Shown here: positions 46,870 through 54,819 of the stretch, one piece after another
Layout: each line of letters opens with the position of its first letter
Numbering within the stretch: position 1 is the stretch's first letter
Assembly (NCBI RefSeq): GCF_042433915.1
Contig: NZ_JBHLUN010000005.1
Coordinates: 248,001 to 312,000 of the forward strand
Source: Roseomonas elaeocarpi
GTDB taxonomy: Bacteria > Pseudomonadota > Alphaproteobacteria > Acetobacterales > Acetobacteraceae
Direction of reading: 5' to 3'
DNA: 64,000 nucleotides
Translations under genes and position numbers: made by a program
Notes under the pieces: generated by a model
What the model saw: the letters and a program-made list of their open reading frames with translations, nothing else
Databases searched by the model: none
Told to the model about the DNA's origin: nothing

Positions 46870-47175
46870 TCAGGTGAGGGCCGCAGTCGTGGTCACGCCG
46901 AAGGAGGCCGCTGCTAGGCGCGAAAAACTCAGCGGAGCAACGGAGGTATCGAGCACGAGGCCGTTTCCGACAACAGCTGTGTCCCGTACAGGAAGAAAGG
47001 AAAGTCCATCGGAAGCATGAAGTATGATGACGTCGCCGGCTTTTACGCTGCCGCTGACGGAAGAGAAGTAGTTCAGCGCAAGAACAGCGGCGCGGCTGTC
47101 CGTGGTGTTGTAGTTCCACAAGGTGAACTGCCCTTGCCGAACCAGAGGCGTAAAGCTGGCTGAGGTGAAGGCCAT
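46870..47175 (-). CDS. Small tail-cluster protein, paralogue of the next gene
   Basis: A 101-residue protein started at MAFTSAS (ATG 47175) behind AGAGGAA; a longer open frame upstream is not protein-like. The motif FTLWNYNTTDSRAAVLALNYFSSVSGSVKAGDVIILHASDGLSFLPVR repeats in the downstream protein. I recall similar F.LW.Y.T.D.RA.VL proteins near podovirus-type tail genes in Acetobacteraceae. It is the first gene of the cluster. Confidence 0.65.
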   Translation of the reverse strand: MAFTSASFTPLVRQGQFTLWNYNTTDSRAAVLALNYFSSVSGSVKAGDVIILHASDGLSFLPVRDTAVVGNGLVLDTSVAPLSFSRLAAASFGVTTTAALT

Positions 47176-47434
47176 CGGGTTCCTCTTCCATACGGATGCG
47201 GGTGCACCCGTCCAGGCCTGCCGGAACAGGGCAGGGGGATGGTGGGCGCAAGAAGGGCGTTGATGGGTATCATGTAGCGCAACACCTCCTCCAAAGTCAA
47301 GGAATTTATTCCTTTCAGCCAGCCGTAAGGGCTGGAGAAAGTCCCATTTGCCCGTTGCCTGACCGCGTGAACTTGCCCCGGCTGAACCAAGCAACTAGCC
47401 TGCCTGCTGCACCGCAAATCAGATTGAAGATGCC

Positions 47435-48637
47435 ATGACGCTCACTGCTGCTCGCCTTGACAGAGTTGCTCCTTCCCAGACCATTGCGGTCACCGCAAAA
47501 GCGCGCCAGCTGAAGGCTGCGGGTCGGAACGTCATCAGCCTGAGCGTGGGAGAGCCGGACTTCGAGACGCCTCGCAACGTCAAGGACGCTGCCATCCGCG
47601 CCATTGAAGAGGGCGACACCAGGTACACGGATGTTGCCGGTACCCTGGCCTTGCGAAAGGCAGTCGCGGCGAAGTTCAAGCGTGACAACAACCTCGACTA
47701 CTCTCCGGAGGAGATTGTTGTCTCCACGGGCGGCAAGCAGGTCATCTTCAATGCCCTGCTTGCCACCGTCGATGCGGGCGACGAGGTCATCATCCCGGCG
47801 CCATGCTGGGTTTCGTACCCGGACATCGTCGAGTTGGCGGAAGGCAAGCCCGTCATCGTGCCGGCTGGGCAGAACCAGGGCTTCAAGATCACCGCGGCGC
47901 AGCTCGAAGCCGCGATCACGCCGCGAACGAAGTGGGTCATCCTCAACAATCCCTGCAATCCGACCGGTGCCGCGTACAGCCGGGAGGAGTTGAAGTCCCT
48001 GACCGACGTCCTGATGCGGCACCCTGATGTCTGGGTCTTCACGGACGACATCTACGAGAAGCTGGTATACGGCGGCTTCGAGTTCGCGACGGTGGCCGAG
48101 GTCGAGCCCGGCTTGCGCGAGCGGACGCTGACCATGAACGGTTGCTCAAAGGCCTATGCGATGACGGGCTGGCGCATCGGCTTCGCTGGCGCTCCGGTTG
48201 GGCTGATCAAGGCCATGGACAAGCTGCAGGGACAGAGCACCTCCAACACCAGCAGCATCTCGCAGGCAGCTGCTGTCGAGGCGTTGATCGGGCCCCAGGA
48301 CAGCGTCGAGGAAATGCGCCAAGCCTTCGAGCGCCGGCGCGATCTGGTGGTGCGGCTGCTGAACGAAGCTCCCGGTGTCCGGTGCGCCACTCCGGATGGA
48401 GCGTTCTACGTTTTTCCGGACATCCACGGCTGCATCGGCAAGGTCACGGCGTCGGGTAAGACGATCGACAGTGACGAGGCCTTCGTGACCGCCTTGCTCG
48501 AGGATGAGGGTGTCGCGGCCGTGCACGGAGGGGCCTTCATGTTCCCCGGTCACTTCCGGGTTTCCTACGCAACCTCCGACGACGTGTTGGTGGACGCCTG
48601 TAACCGCATCAAGCGCTTCTGCGAGGGACTGCGCTAA
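47435..48637 (+). CDS. Class I/II aspartate-type aminotransferase
   Basis: A 400-residue PLP enzyme of the AspAT 1-beta subgroup. SLSVGEPDFETP, NNPCNPTGAAY (Asn-Pro near 172), TDDIYEKLVYG (Asp, Tyr) and the Lys in NGCSKAYAMTGWRIGFAG near 237 are intact, with Arg in FRVSYATSDD at the C-terminus. The likely substrates are aspartate/oxaloacetate, possibly prephenate. A paralogue follows directly. The 259 bases upstream are shared with the divergent tail cluster and show no recognisable regulatory site. Confidence 0.92.
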   Translation: MTLTAARLDRVAPSQTIAVTAKARQLKAAGRNVISLSVGEPDFETPRNVKDAAIRAIEEGDTRYTDVAGTLALRKAVAAKFKRDNNLDYSPEEIVVSTGGKQVIFNALLATVDAGDEVIIPAPCWVSYPDIVELAEGKPVIVPAGQNQGFKITAAQLEAAITPRTKWVILNNPCNPTGAAYSREELKSLTDVLMRHPDVWVFTDDIYEKLVYGGFEFATVAEVEPGLRERTLTMNGCSKAYAMTGWRIGFAGAPVGLIKAMDKLQGQSTSNTSSISQAAAVEALIGPQDSVEEMRQAFERRRDLVVRLLNEAPGVRCATPDGAFYVFPDIHGCIGKVTASGKTIDSDEAFVTALLEDEGVAAVHGGAFMFPGHFRVSYATSDDVLVDACNRIKRFCEGLR

Positions 48638-48727
48638 GCCTCAGGCCTGGCGACTGCCCCTGGCTGCAACGAGTTGGGATGTGGTATCACATTGCAACCA
48701 CGTTGCAGCCAGGATCCTTGTTTCGTT

Positions 48728-49930
48728 ATGCCTGCCCTCGCCGAACGTTTGAGAAATGTCCAGGTCGCCGCCTCGGTGGCCATGACGACCAAGGTGCGCG
48801 AATTGTCCGCGCAAGGTCACGCCGTGATCAGCCTCACGATCGGTGAGCCCGACTTTGCGACGCCGAGACATGCGGTGGACGCTGCCTACGAGGCAGCACT
48901 GGCTGGCCAGACGAAGTACCCGCCGATGGATGGCACGAAGGCCCTCAAGGAGGCCATCCAACGCAAGTTCCTGCGGGACAACAATCTTCGCTACGAACTC
49001 AACGAGATCATGGTTGCCAATGGAGGCAAGCAGATCATCACGGACGCCTTCTTCGCGACCTGCGACGTTGGCGACGAGGTGCTGATCCCTTCACCGTACT
49101 GGATCAGCTACGCCCAGCAAGCCAGGTTGGCAGGGGCGACGCCCCGCTTCATCGAGTGTTCCCAGAACAATGGCTTCAAGCTGCGTCCCGAGGACCTCGA
49201 GGCGGCGATTACACCGCGAACCAAGTGGCTCATCCTGAATTTTCCGAACAATCCGACCGGTGCAGCATGTTCGCGTGCGGAGATGCAGGCACTCGCGGAA
49301 GTGCTCCTGCGGCACCCGCACCTGTGGATCATGTCGGACGACATGTACGAGCACCTCGTGTACGATGACTTCGAGTTCTGCACGATCGCTGAAGTCGAGC
49401 CCAGGTTGCGAGATCGGGTTCTGACGTTGAACGGCGCGTCCAAGACCTACGCCATGACGGGGTGGCGCATCGGCTACGCAGGTGGGCCATCGGCGTTGAT
49501 CCGCGCTATGACCAACATTCAAGGCCAACTCACCGGCGGTGTCAGCAGTGTCGGCCAGGCCGCCGCGGCTGCCGCCCTGGACGGCCCTCAGGACCTGATT
49601 CGGGAGCGTGCCAGGGCGTACCGGGAGCGACGTGACCTGGCTTTGTCCATCCTGGCGGAGGCTCCGGGACTGCACTGTCACAAGCCGGAAGGGGCGTTCT
49701 ACCTTTATCCGAACGTCGCTGGCTGTCTTGGTCGCACGTCGCACGGAGGAAGGTTGATCCAGACGGATGCCGATCTCGCCATGGCGCTTCTCGAGGAGAA
49801 GCATGTCGGCACGGTGGCGGGGAGCGCCTATGGCGTTAGCCCTTACCTGCGGTTGTCCTACGCGACGGATACGGCAACCCTCACCGAGGCCTGTGGGCGG
49901 ATCGTCGCCTTCTGCAAGGATCTTAGATGA
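48728..49930 (+). CDS. Class I/II aminotransferase, paralogue
   Basis: A 400-residue PLP enzyme started at MPALAERL (ATG 48728), about half identical by eye to the preceding gene: SLTIGEPDFATP, NFPNNPTGAACS, SDDMYEHLVYDDFEF, NGASKTYAMTGWRIGYAGG with the PLP Lys, and LRLSYATDTATL. The replaced residues around the substrate pocket suggest a changed amino-acid preference. The pair probably arose by tandem duplication. The stop overlaps the GNAT gene. Confidence 0.9.
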   Translation: MPALAERLRNVQVAASVAMTTKVRELSAQGHAVISLTIGEPDFATPRHAVDAAYEAALAGQTKYPPMDGTKALKEAIQRKFLRDNNLRYELNEIMVANGGKQIITDAFFATCDVGDEVLIPSPYWISYAQQARLAGATPRFIECSQNNGFKLRPEDLEAAITPRTKWLILNFPNNPTGAACSRAEMQALAEVLLRHPHLWIMSDDMYEHLVYDDFEFCTIAEVEPRLRDRVLTLNGASKTYAMTGWRIGYAGGPSALIRAMTNIQGQLTGGVSSVGQAAAAAALDGPQDLIRERARAYRERRDLALSILAEAPGLHCHKPEGAFYLYPNVAGCLGRTSHGGRLIQTDADLAMALLEEKHVGTVAGSAYGVSPYLRLSYATDTATLTEACGRIVAFCKDLR

Positions 49931-50937
49931 CTTGCCTGATCCGGCCAGGTCGAGACTCTGATGCCCAAAGCTTCATCCGCCTGATTGGCGACTCCTGGTC
50001 GGAATATCCCAATTGCATCCTCGACGTGGATGGCGAGAACCCGGAACTCAAAGCCCTCGCGACCTACTTCGCGCATGCCCAGGGAATGCTCTGGGCAGCT
50101 GAGGACGAGGGGCAGATCACGGGAATGATTGGCACGAAGCCCACTCAGCATGACGAAGCCTGGGAGATATCCCGTGTCTACGTGCGGCCTGAACGGCGTG
50201 GATCGGGCCTGGCCCACAAACTTCTGGATACGGCCGAACGGTTTGCCTCGGAAGCAGGTGCCGCGCGTCTGGTTCTATGGACGGACACCAGGTTTGATGC
50301 TGCCCATGCCTTCTATGAGAAGAGAGGCTATGTTCGCTCCGGCTCTATCCGCATCCTCGACGATGCGTCGAAATCTCTGGAATTCAGGTACGCGAAGCCG
50401 CTTCGTGACCTGACGGTGGAAATTCTCGACGCCGCCGCAGCAAGCAGTGCGGAACGCCGCCTCATGCAGATCTCCCAAGATGCTCACGACGCCGGGCGGG
50501 AGAACACAGGGCATTACGCGCCTGCCGAGCGGACAAAGGAATACTGGCGCAAAGTGTCCTCGGATGCTGCCGTGGGGAAGTGTCTCCTTTTGGCGGCCTG
50601 GCTCGATGGTCAGATGATGGGAACTATTCAGATCCGGCTTGCGCAGACCGCCCAGACTCGCCATCGAGCCGAGTTGACGGATCTGCTCATCCATCCGTCC
50701 GCTGGCGCACGAGGCTTGGACGTCGCGCTGATCCAGCGCGCAGAACAGGCAGCGCGCGGGATTGGGCGGCAGCTGATCAGCGCCAGGATTCTCGAAGACA
50801 GCAAGCTCCAGTCCTTGTTTCTCGGTGGAGATTGGACACTTGGAGGTAGGTTGCCCGACTACGTCCGGGACGGCCCGGGTGAAGGTCGGGCAATCTTGTT
50901 TTTCTGGAAGTCGCTTCAGGTAAGCACTGCTCAGTGA
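49927..50937 (+). CDS. Tandem GNAT acetyltransferase (two domains)
   Basis: A 336-residue protein (ATGA overlap with the aminotransferase). Residues 1-155 are a full GNAT domain with VYVRPERRGSGLAHKLLDTAERFA (the acetyl-CoA loop, R-R-G-x-G near 92-97) and YEKRGYVRSG. Residues 165-336 are a second, more divergent GNAT-like half (LTDLLIHPSAGARGLDVALIQRAEQAA, where the P-loop is degenerate). One half probably binds acetyl-CoA and the other is structural. The substrate is unknown; the operon suggests an amino-acid derivative. Confidence 0.8.
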   Translation: MTCLIRPGRDSDAQSFIRLIGDSWSEYPNCILDVDGENPELKALATYFAHAQGMLWAAEDEGQITGMIGTKPTQHDEAWEISRVYVRPERRGSGLAHKLLDTAERFASEAGAARLVLWTDTRFDAAHAFYEKRGYVRSGSIRILDDASKSLEFRYAKPLRDLTVEILDAAAASSAERRLMQISQDAHDAGRENTGHYAPAERTKEYWRKVSSDAAVGKCLLLAAWLDGQMMGTIQIRLAQTAQTRHRAELTDLLIHPSAGARGLDVALIQRAEQAARGIGRQLISARILEDSKLQSLFLGGDWTLGGRLPDYVRDGPGEGRAILFFWKSLQVSTAQ

Positions 50938-51005
50938 CCTGTCGGCCAAACCCCGATTGAAGCTTTGTTGTACCTGAAGATGCGGCCAAACTCTGGAGAG
51001 CACTC

Positions 51006-51824
51006 GTGAATGACACGTCAGAACATGCTTTCTCAGAAGGCCGTATCCCGGCGTCCCGCCTTGAGGGGCGGGTCGCGTTCCAATGTGCCGGTACCGACAA
51101 GGCGAAGTCCGCCACGAGGAAGCTGATTGCTTCCTACGGGAATGCGGAGTTGGAGAACGCCAAGGTCGTAGTGGCATTGGGTGGGGATGGCTGCATGCTG
51201 GAAACACAGCACAGGATCCTCGGCCTTAACATTCCTGTCTACGGTATGAACTGCGGAAGCGTGGGCTTTCTCATGAACGAGTTTCGGGAGGACAATCTCC
51301 TAGATCGTTTATCCGTGGCACAGGCGACAACGGTTCACCCGCTGCGTATGCGTGCTCATTCGGCTGACGGCGTGATGCACGACGGGCTGGCTATCAACGA
51401 GGTCTCGTTGCTGCGTGAAGCCAGGCAAGCGGCCAAGATACAGATCAGAGTGGACGGGAAAATCAGACTGCCGGAACTGATCTGCGACGGCGTGCTGGTT
51501 AGTACGCCCGCCGGAAGTACTGCCTATAACCTTTCTGCCCACGGGCCGATTGTTCCACTCGACTCTCACCTGCTTCCATTAACACCCATCAGCGCTTTCC
51601 GGCCCCGGCGATGGCGCGGAGCCCTGCTGCCTGGGAAAGCCGAGGTCGTTTTCGACATTCTGGAAAGAGACAAACGTCCCGTTGCGGCTGTGGCCGACTA
51701 TACCGAAGTGCGCGACGTGGTGCGTGTCGAAGTACGCGAGGATCGATCGGTTGCACTGACCATGTTGTTCGATCCAGACCATGGACTGAGCGAAAGAATC
51801 ATCGCGGAACAGTTCACGGCCTGA
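51006..51824 (+). CDS. nadK: NAD kinase
   Basis: A 272-residue enzyme that phosphorylates NAD. The GGDG motif is in VVALGGDGCMLETQH near residue 60, NE in LAINEVSLLREARQ near 140, and TPAGSTAYNLSAHGPIV follows near 168. It starts at ATG 51006. The gene is followed seven bases later by otsB; base composition from here to 54.1 kb is visibly less GC-rich than in the neighbouring clusters. Confidence 0.93.
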   Translation: MNDTSEHAFSEGRIPASRLEGRVAFQCAGTDKAKSATRKLIASYGNAELENAKVVVALGGDGCMLETQHRILGLNIPVYGMNCGSVGFLMNEFREDNLLDRLSVAQATTVHPLRMRAHSADGVMHDGLAINEVSLLREARQAAKIQIRVDGKIRLPELICDGVLVSTPAGSTAYNLSAHGPIVPLDSHLLPLTPISAFRPRRWRGALLPGKAEVVFDILERDKRPVAAVADYTEVRDVVRVEVREDRSVALTMLFDPDHGLSERIIAEQFTA

Positions 51825-51830
51825 GAGCGG

Positions 51831-52595
51831 ATGTGGCCGGAGCATCAAAAGCTTAAAAGGAAGATTGTGGTGAAAAAGCTTCCGGGTAATCCTGCGAACA
51901 ATACAGCCTTGTTCCTCGACTTCGACGGAACGCTGGTAAATATCGCGGAAAAGCCTGAACTCGTCGTCGTGCCGGACGATCTCCTGGCCACGCTCAGCAA
52001 ATTATCTGCCAAATTGGATGGTGCGCTGGCTATTGTCACCGGACGTGGGTTGGACGTCATCAGATCATTCCTGCCCTTGCCGGGACTGGTGGTCGCGGCA
52101 GAGCATGGCGCTCTTCTTGATCCACCAAGTGCAAGTTCTGCAACCCTCCCGGTACCGCCGGCAGAGTGGCGTCGTGCATTTGAGCAGTTTGTGCAGTCTC
52201 ATCCTGGCGCTCTGGCTGAGCACAAGGTTCACGGGCTTGTTCTTCATTTTCGCTTGGCACCGGATGCCGCGGATGCCGCCAGGTGCCTCGCTGAGGAACT
52301 AGTATCCCAGGATCGCGAGAAATTCCGCGTAGTGCCTGCTCACGCCGCCGTCGAGATCAGACCTGTTGGGGCAGATAAAGGGCGGGCGGTGCGTTCCCTG
52401 ATGCAGCGCGACGTTTTTCGGCGTCGTGTGCCTATTTTCATCGGTGACGACGTTACTGATGAGGATGGAATTTCAGCGTGTCAGGAGTTGAGTGGTACTG
52501 GCTATCGCATACCGGAAGATTTCGATGGCAGTCCGGATGAACTTCGCGCTTGGTTGCAACGCTGGGCGGGTGAGGATGTTAGCAGTGCTGTCTAG
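51831..52595 (+). CDS. otsB: Trehalose-6-phosphate phosphatase
   Basis: A 254-residue HAD-family enzyme. The nucleophile motif is LFLDFDGTLVNIAEKP near residue 28-43, motif II ALAIVTGRGLDVI near 66, the Lys in GADKGRAVRSL, and motif IV IFIGDDVTDEDG near 203. It releases trehalose from trehalose-6-phosphate made by OtsA, encoded downstream. The order otsB then otsA is common in proteobacteria. Confidence 0.94.
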   Translation: MWPEHQKLKRKIVVKKLPGNPANNTALFLDFDGTLVNIAEKPELVVVPDDLLATLSKLSAKLDGALAIVTGRGLDVIRSFLPLPGLVVAAEHGALLDPPSASSATLPVPPAEWRRAFEQFVQSHPGALAEHKVHGLVLHFRLAPDAADAARCLAEELVSQDREKFRVVPAHAAVEIRPVGADKGRAVRSLMQRDVFRRRVPIFIGDDVTDEDGISACQELSGTGYRIPEDFDGSPDELRAWLQRWAGEDVSSAV

Positions 52596-52660
52596 CGAAG
52601 TACTTCTTACGTGCAGCTGCTGATAATTCTCTCTTGTTGCAAGTTGAAGGGGTTTGAACT

Positions 52661-54157
52661 GTGGGGCGTCTGGTCGTCGTATCCAACCGGGTCGCAATTC
52701 CAAGACGCGAGGATTCACCTTCCGCCGGCGGTCTGGCTGTCGCACTCAAGGAGGTGTTCAGCCAGCGCGGGGGGTTGTGGTTCGGCTGGAGCGGTCAGGT
52801 CGTAGCGGGCGAAGCCGGTGACGCCAAAACGGTTAAGCGTCACAACGTAGACTACACTGTTTTCGACCTCAACGAAGATGCTTATCGTGGCTACTATGTT
52901 GGTCATTCCAACGGCGTTTTGTGGCCTTTGTTTCACTTCCGCCTCGGCTTGCTGACCTACGATCGCAGCCAGGCTGAAGTTTATCGGCAGGTAAATCGTG
53001 ATTTCGCGCGCAGGCTGATGCCACTTCTGAAGCCGGACGATACCATCTGGGTTCACGACTATCAGCTCATTCCGCTCGGTTCCGAACTGCGCGCGCTTGG
53101 GGCGAAGCAACGCATTGGGTATTTCCACCATATTCCATTCCCTCCTTATGCGCTGTTTTCTGCACTTCCTGATGCCGATCAGATCCTGCACGATCTCCTG
53201 TCGTACGACCTCGTCGGTGTTCAGTCTCGTCGAGATCTGCAGGGCTTGGTGGATTGCATGAACCAAGGAACCGGAATGCAGGTTCCGGTGGACGAGAAGA
53301 TCCGCTTCAGGGGACGTGAAACATCGCTTGAGGCACATGCTATAGGCATCGCCACACAAGAGTTTGCCGAGACGGCGGCCAAGGCATCCCGCGGGTCGGA
53401 AACCAGGCGGTTGGTTGCAAGCCTGACGGGTCGGGAACTCGTCATTGGCGTAGAGCGCCTGGATTACACGAAGGGTCTTCCTGAACGGCTGAAGGCCTTT
53501 GCCGCGTTGCTGTCCGCTTACCCGGAGCATCGTGGGAATGTCACTTATCTGCAGGTGGCGGCAAAATCGCGCGACGACATCGAGAGCTACAGGGATCTGA
53601 GGCGGGAGATCGACCGTCTCGCTGGAACAATCAACGGGGATTACGCCGATCCGGATTGGACCCCCGTGCGCTACGTTGCCCGGGCTTTGTCGCGTGACTG
53701 CCTCGCGGGATTTTATCGTGTTGCGAGGGTCGGCTTGGTCACACCTCTGCGGGATGGTATGAATTTGGTGGCGAAAGAGTATGTCGCTGCCCAGGATCCG
53801 AAGAACCCTGGTGTTCTCGTATTGTCACGCTTCGCCGGTGCTGCGGAAGGCATGCCTGAGGCACTCCAGGTCAATCCACTTGATCCGGAAAGAATGGCAG
53901 CGGCCTTGCACACAGCTCTCAACATGCCTTTGGAGGAGCGGCGAGAGCGGCATGGAGCGATGATGCGTCGGCTCGAGGCTAACACCGTTTCGGACTGGGC
54001 AAAGAGCTTCCTGCATTCTCTTGAGGGCGAGAAAGCTGATCAATCGTCCGAGCCGCTGGAGCGTATTGCCGCTACTTCTTCGGAGAGTGCCGCTGATGTC
54101 AGGTCGGGTTCCCAGCGCGCCAGCGTACGCAAGGCTAAGCCAAGGCGGGCTTTGTAA
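52661..54157 (+). CDS. otsA: Trehalose-6-phosphate synthase
   Basis: A 498-residue GT20 glycosyltransferase that joins UDP-glucose and glucose-6-phosphate. The start is GTG at 52661 with VVVSNRVAIP, then GGLAVALKEV, VHDYQLIPLGSELR, GYFHHIPFPP, GVERLDYTKGLPERLKAF and the nucleotide-binding RDGMNLVAKEYVAAQDP. The conserved part ends near residue 455, and the last 45 residues are a charged, Ser-rich tail whose coding region overlaps the end of aat on the other strand by 118 bases. Confidence 0.95.
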   Translation: MGRLVVVSNRVAIPRREDSPSAGGLAVALKEVFSQRGGLWFGWSGQVVAGEAGDAKTVKRHNVDYTVFDLNEDAYRGYYVGHSNGVLWPLFHFRLGLLTYDRSQAEVYRQVNRDFARRLMPLLKPDDTIWVHDYQLIPLGSELRALGAKQRIGYFHHIPFPPYALFSALPDADQILHDLLSYDLVGVQSRRDLQGLVDCMNQGTGMQVPVDEKIRFRGRETSLEAHAIGIATQEFAETAAKASRGSETRRLVASLTGRELVIGVERLDYTKGLPERLKAFAALLSAYPEHRGNVTYLQVAAKSRDDIESYRDLRREIDRLAGTINGDYADPDWTPVRYVARALSRDCLAGFYRVARVGLVTPLRDGMNLVAKEYVAAQDPKNPGVLVLSRFAGAAEGMPEALQVNPLDPERMAAALHTALNMPLEERRERHGAMMRRLEANTVSDWAKSFLHSLEGEKADQSSEPLERIAATSSESAADVRSGSQRASVRKAKPRRAL

Positions 54158-54711
54158 TCGGCCTGAGGTATTTCGATCGCACCAAACTGCCGAAGATGAG
54201 CTGTAAGAAACTGTGTGTCGAGCAGTGTAAAGCCACCTCGCCGTAAGCGGACGACGAGGTGAACCAAAGCGACCTTTGACGCTTCGCGTTCTCTCGAGAA
54301 CATGCTTTCGCCGAAAAATGCGCTTCCTATCCGTACGCCGTACAGACCGCCGACAAGAAGGCCATCGCGATAAACTTCGATGGAATGCGCGTGTCCCAGA
54401 TAATGGAGGCTGTTGAAGAGCCGCTCCACTTCCGGATTTATCCAGGAATCTTCCCGACCGGGTGCGGGCTCAGCACAGCCTTGTACAACACTGCTAAAGT
54501 CCTGGTCGGCTTTGACTTGGAAGCCGGCATTGTTGACCGTTCTGGCCAACCGTCGAGGAAGGTGAAAATGATCCAATGGCAGAATGCCGCGCTGTTCCGG
54601 ATCGAGCCAGAACAGGCGGCTGGATCTGCGGCCCTCCGCCATTGGGAACAGGCCGGCGGCATAAGCGCGTAAGACGAGCTCGGGAGTGATCACTGCACTG
54701 GGCCTGCTCAT
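54040..54711 (-). CDS. aat: Leucyl/phenylalanyl-tRNA-protein transferase
   Basis: A 223-residue enzyme that adds Leu or Phe to N-terminal Arg/Lys for ClpS-ClpAP degradation. AYAAGLFPMAE, FWLDPEQRGILPLDHFH, GEDSWINPEV-like and the long GVRIGSAFFGESMFSREREASKVALVHLV motif near residues 125-152 are typical, followed by LDTQFLTAHLRQFGAIEIP. The last 30 residues extend beyond the family core and overlap otsA. It closes the aroQ-accB-accC-aat cluster. Confidence 0.93.
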   Translation of the reverse strand: MSRPSAVITPELVLRAYAAGLFPMAEGRRSSRLFWLDPEQRGILPLDHFHLPRRLARTVNNAGFQVKADQDFSSVVQGCAEPAPGREDSWINPEVERLFNSLHYLGHAHSIEVYRDGLLVGGLYGVRIGSAFFGESMFSREREASKVALVHLVVRLRRGGFTLLDTQFLTAHLRQFGAIEIPQADYKARLGLALRTLARWEPDLTSAALSEEVAAIRSSGSDD

Positions 54712-54819
54712 GGCGCTGCCCTGAACTTGGCTTGCAGGTTGGCACTCACTGCCGTGCGTCGGCAGCGGGCGCTCTTCTCAAGCCTGTATGCCTGAGAAGA
54801 GCGCGTTCCGTAAAACAAC

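Noticed and set aside
12517..47175. Calling the podovirus-like genes and the tailspike cluster a gene transfer agent
   Set aside because: The dispersed loci fit such an idea, but no terminase, capsid or regulator link (for example CtrA control) is visible in the window, so only the separate loci are reported.
48691..48709. TTGCAACCACGTTGCAG-like sequence resembling the phage operator
   Set aside because: The half-sites are in direct, not inverted, orientation, and the site lies between host aminotransferase genes.
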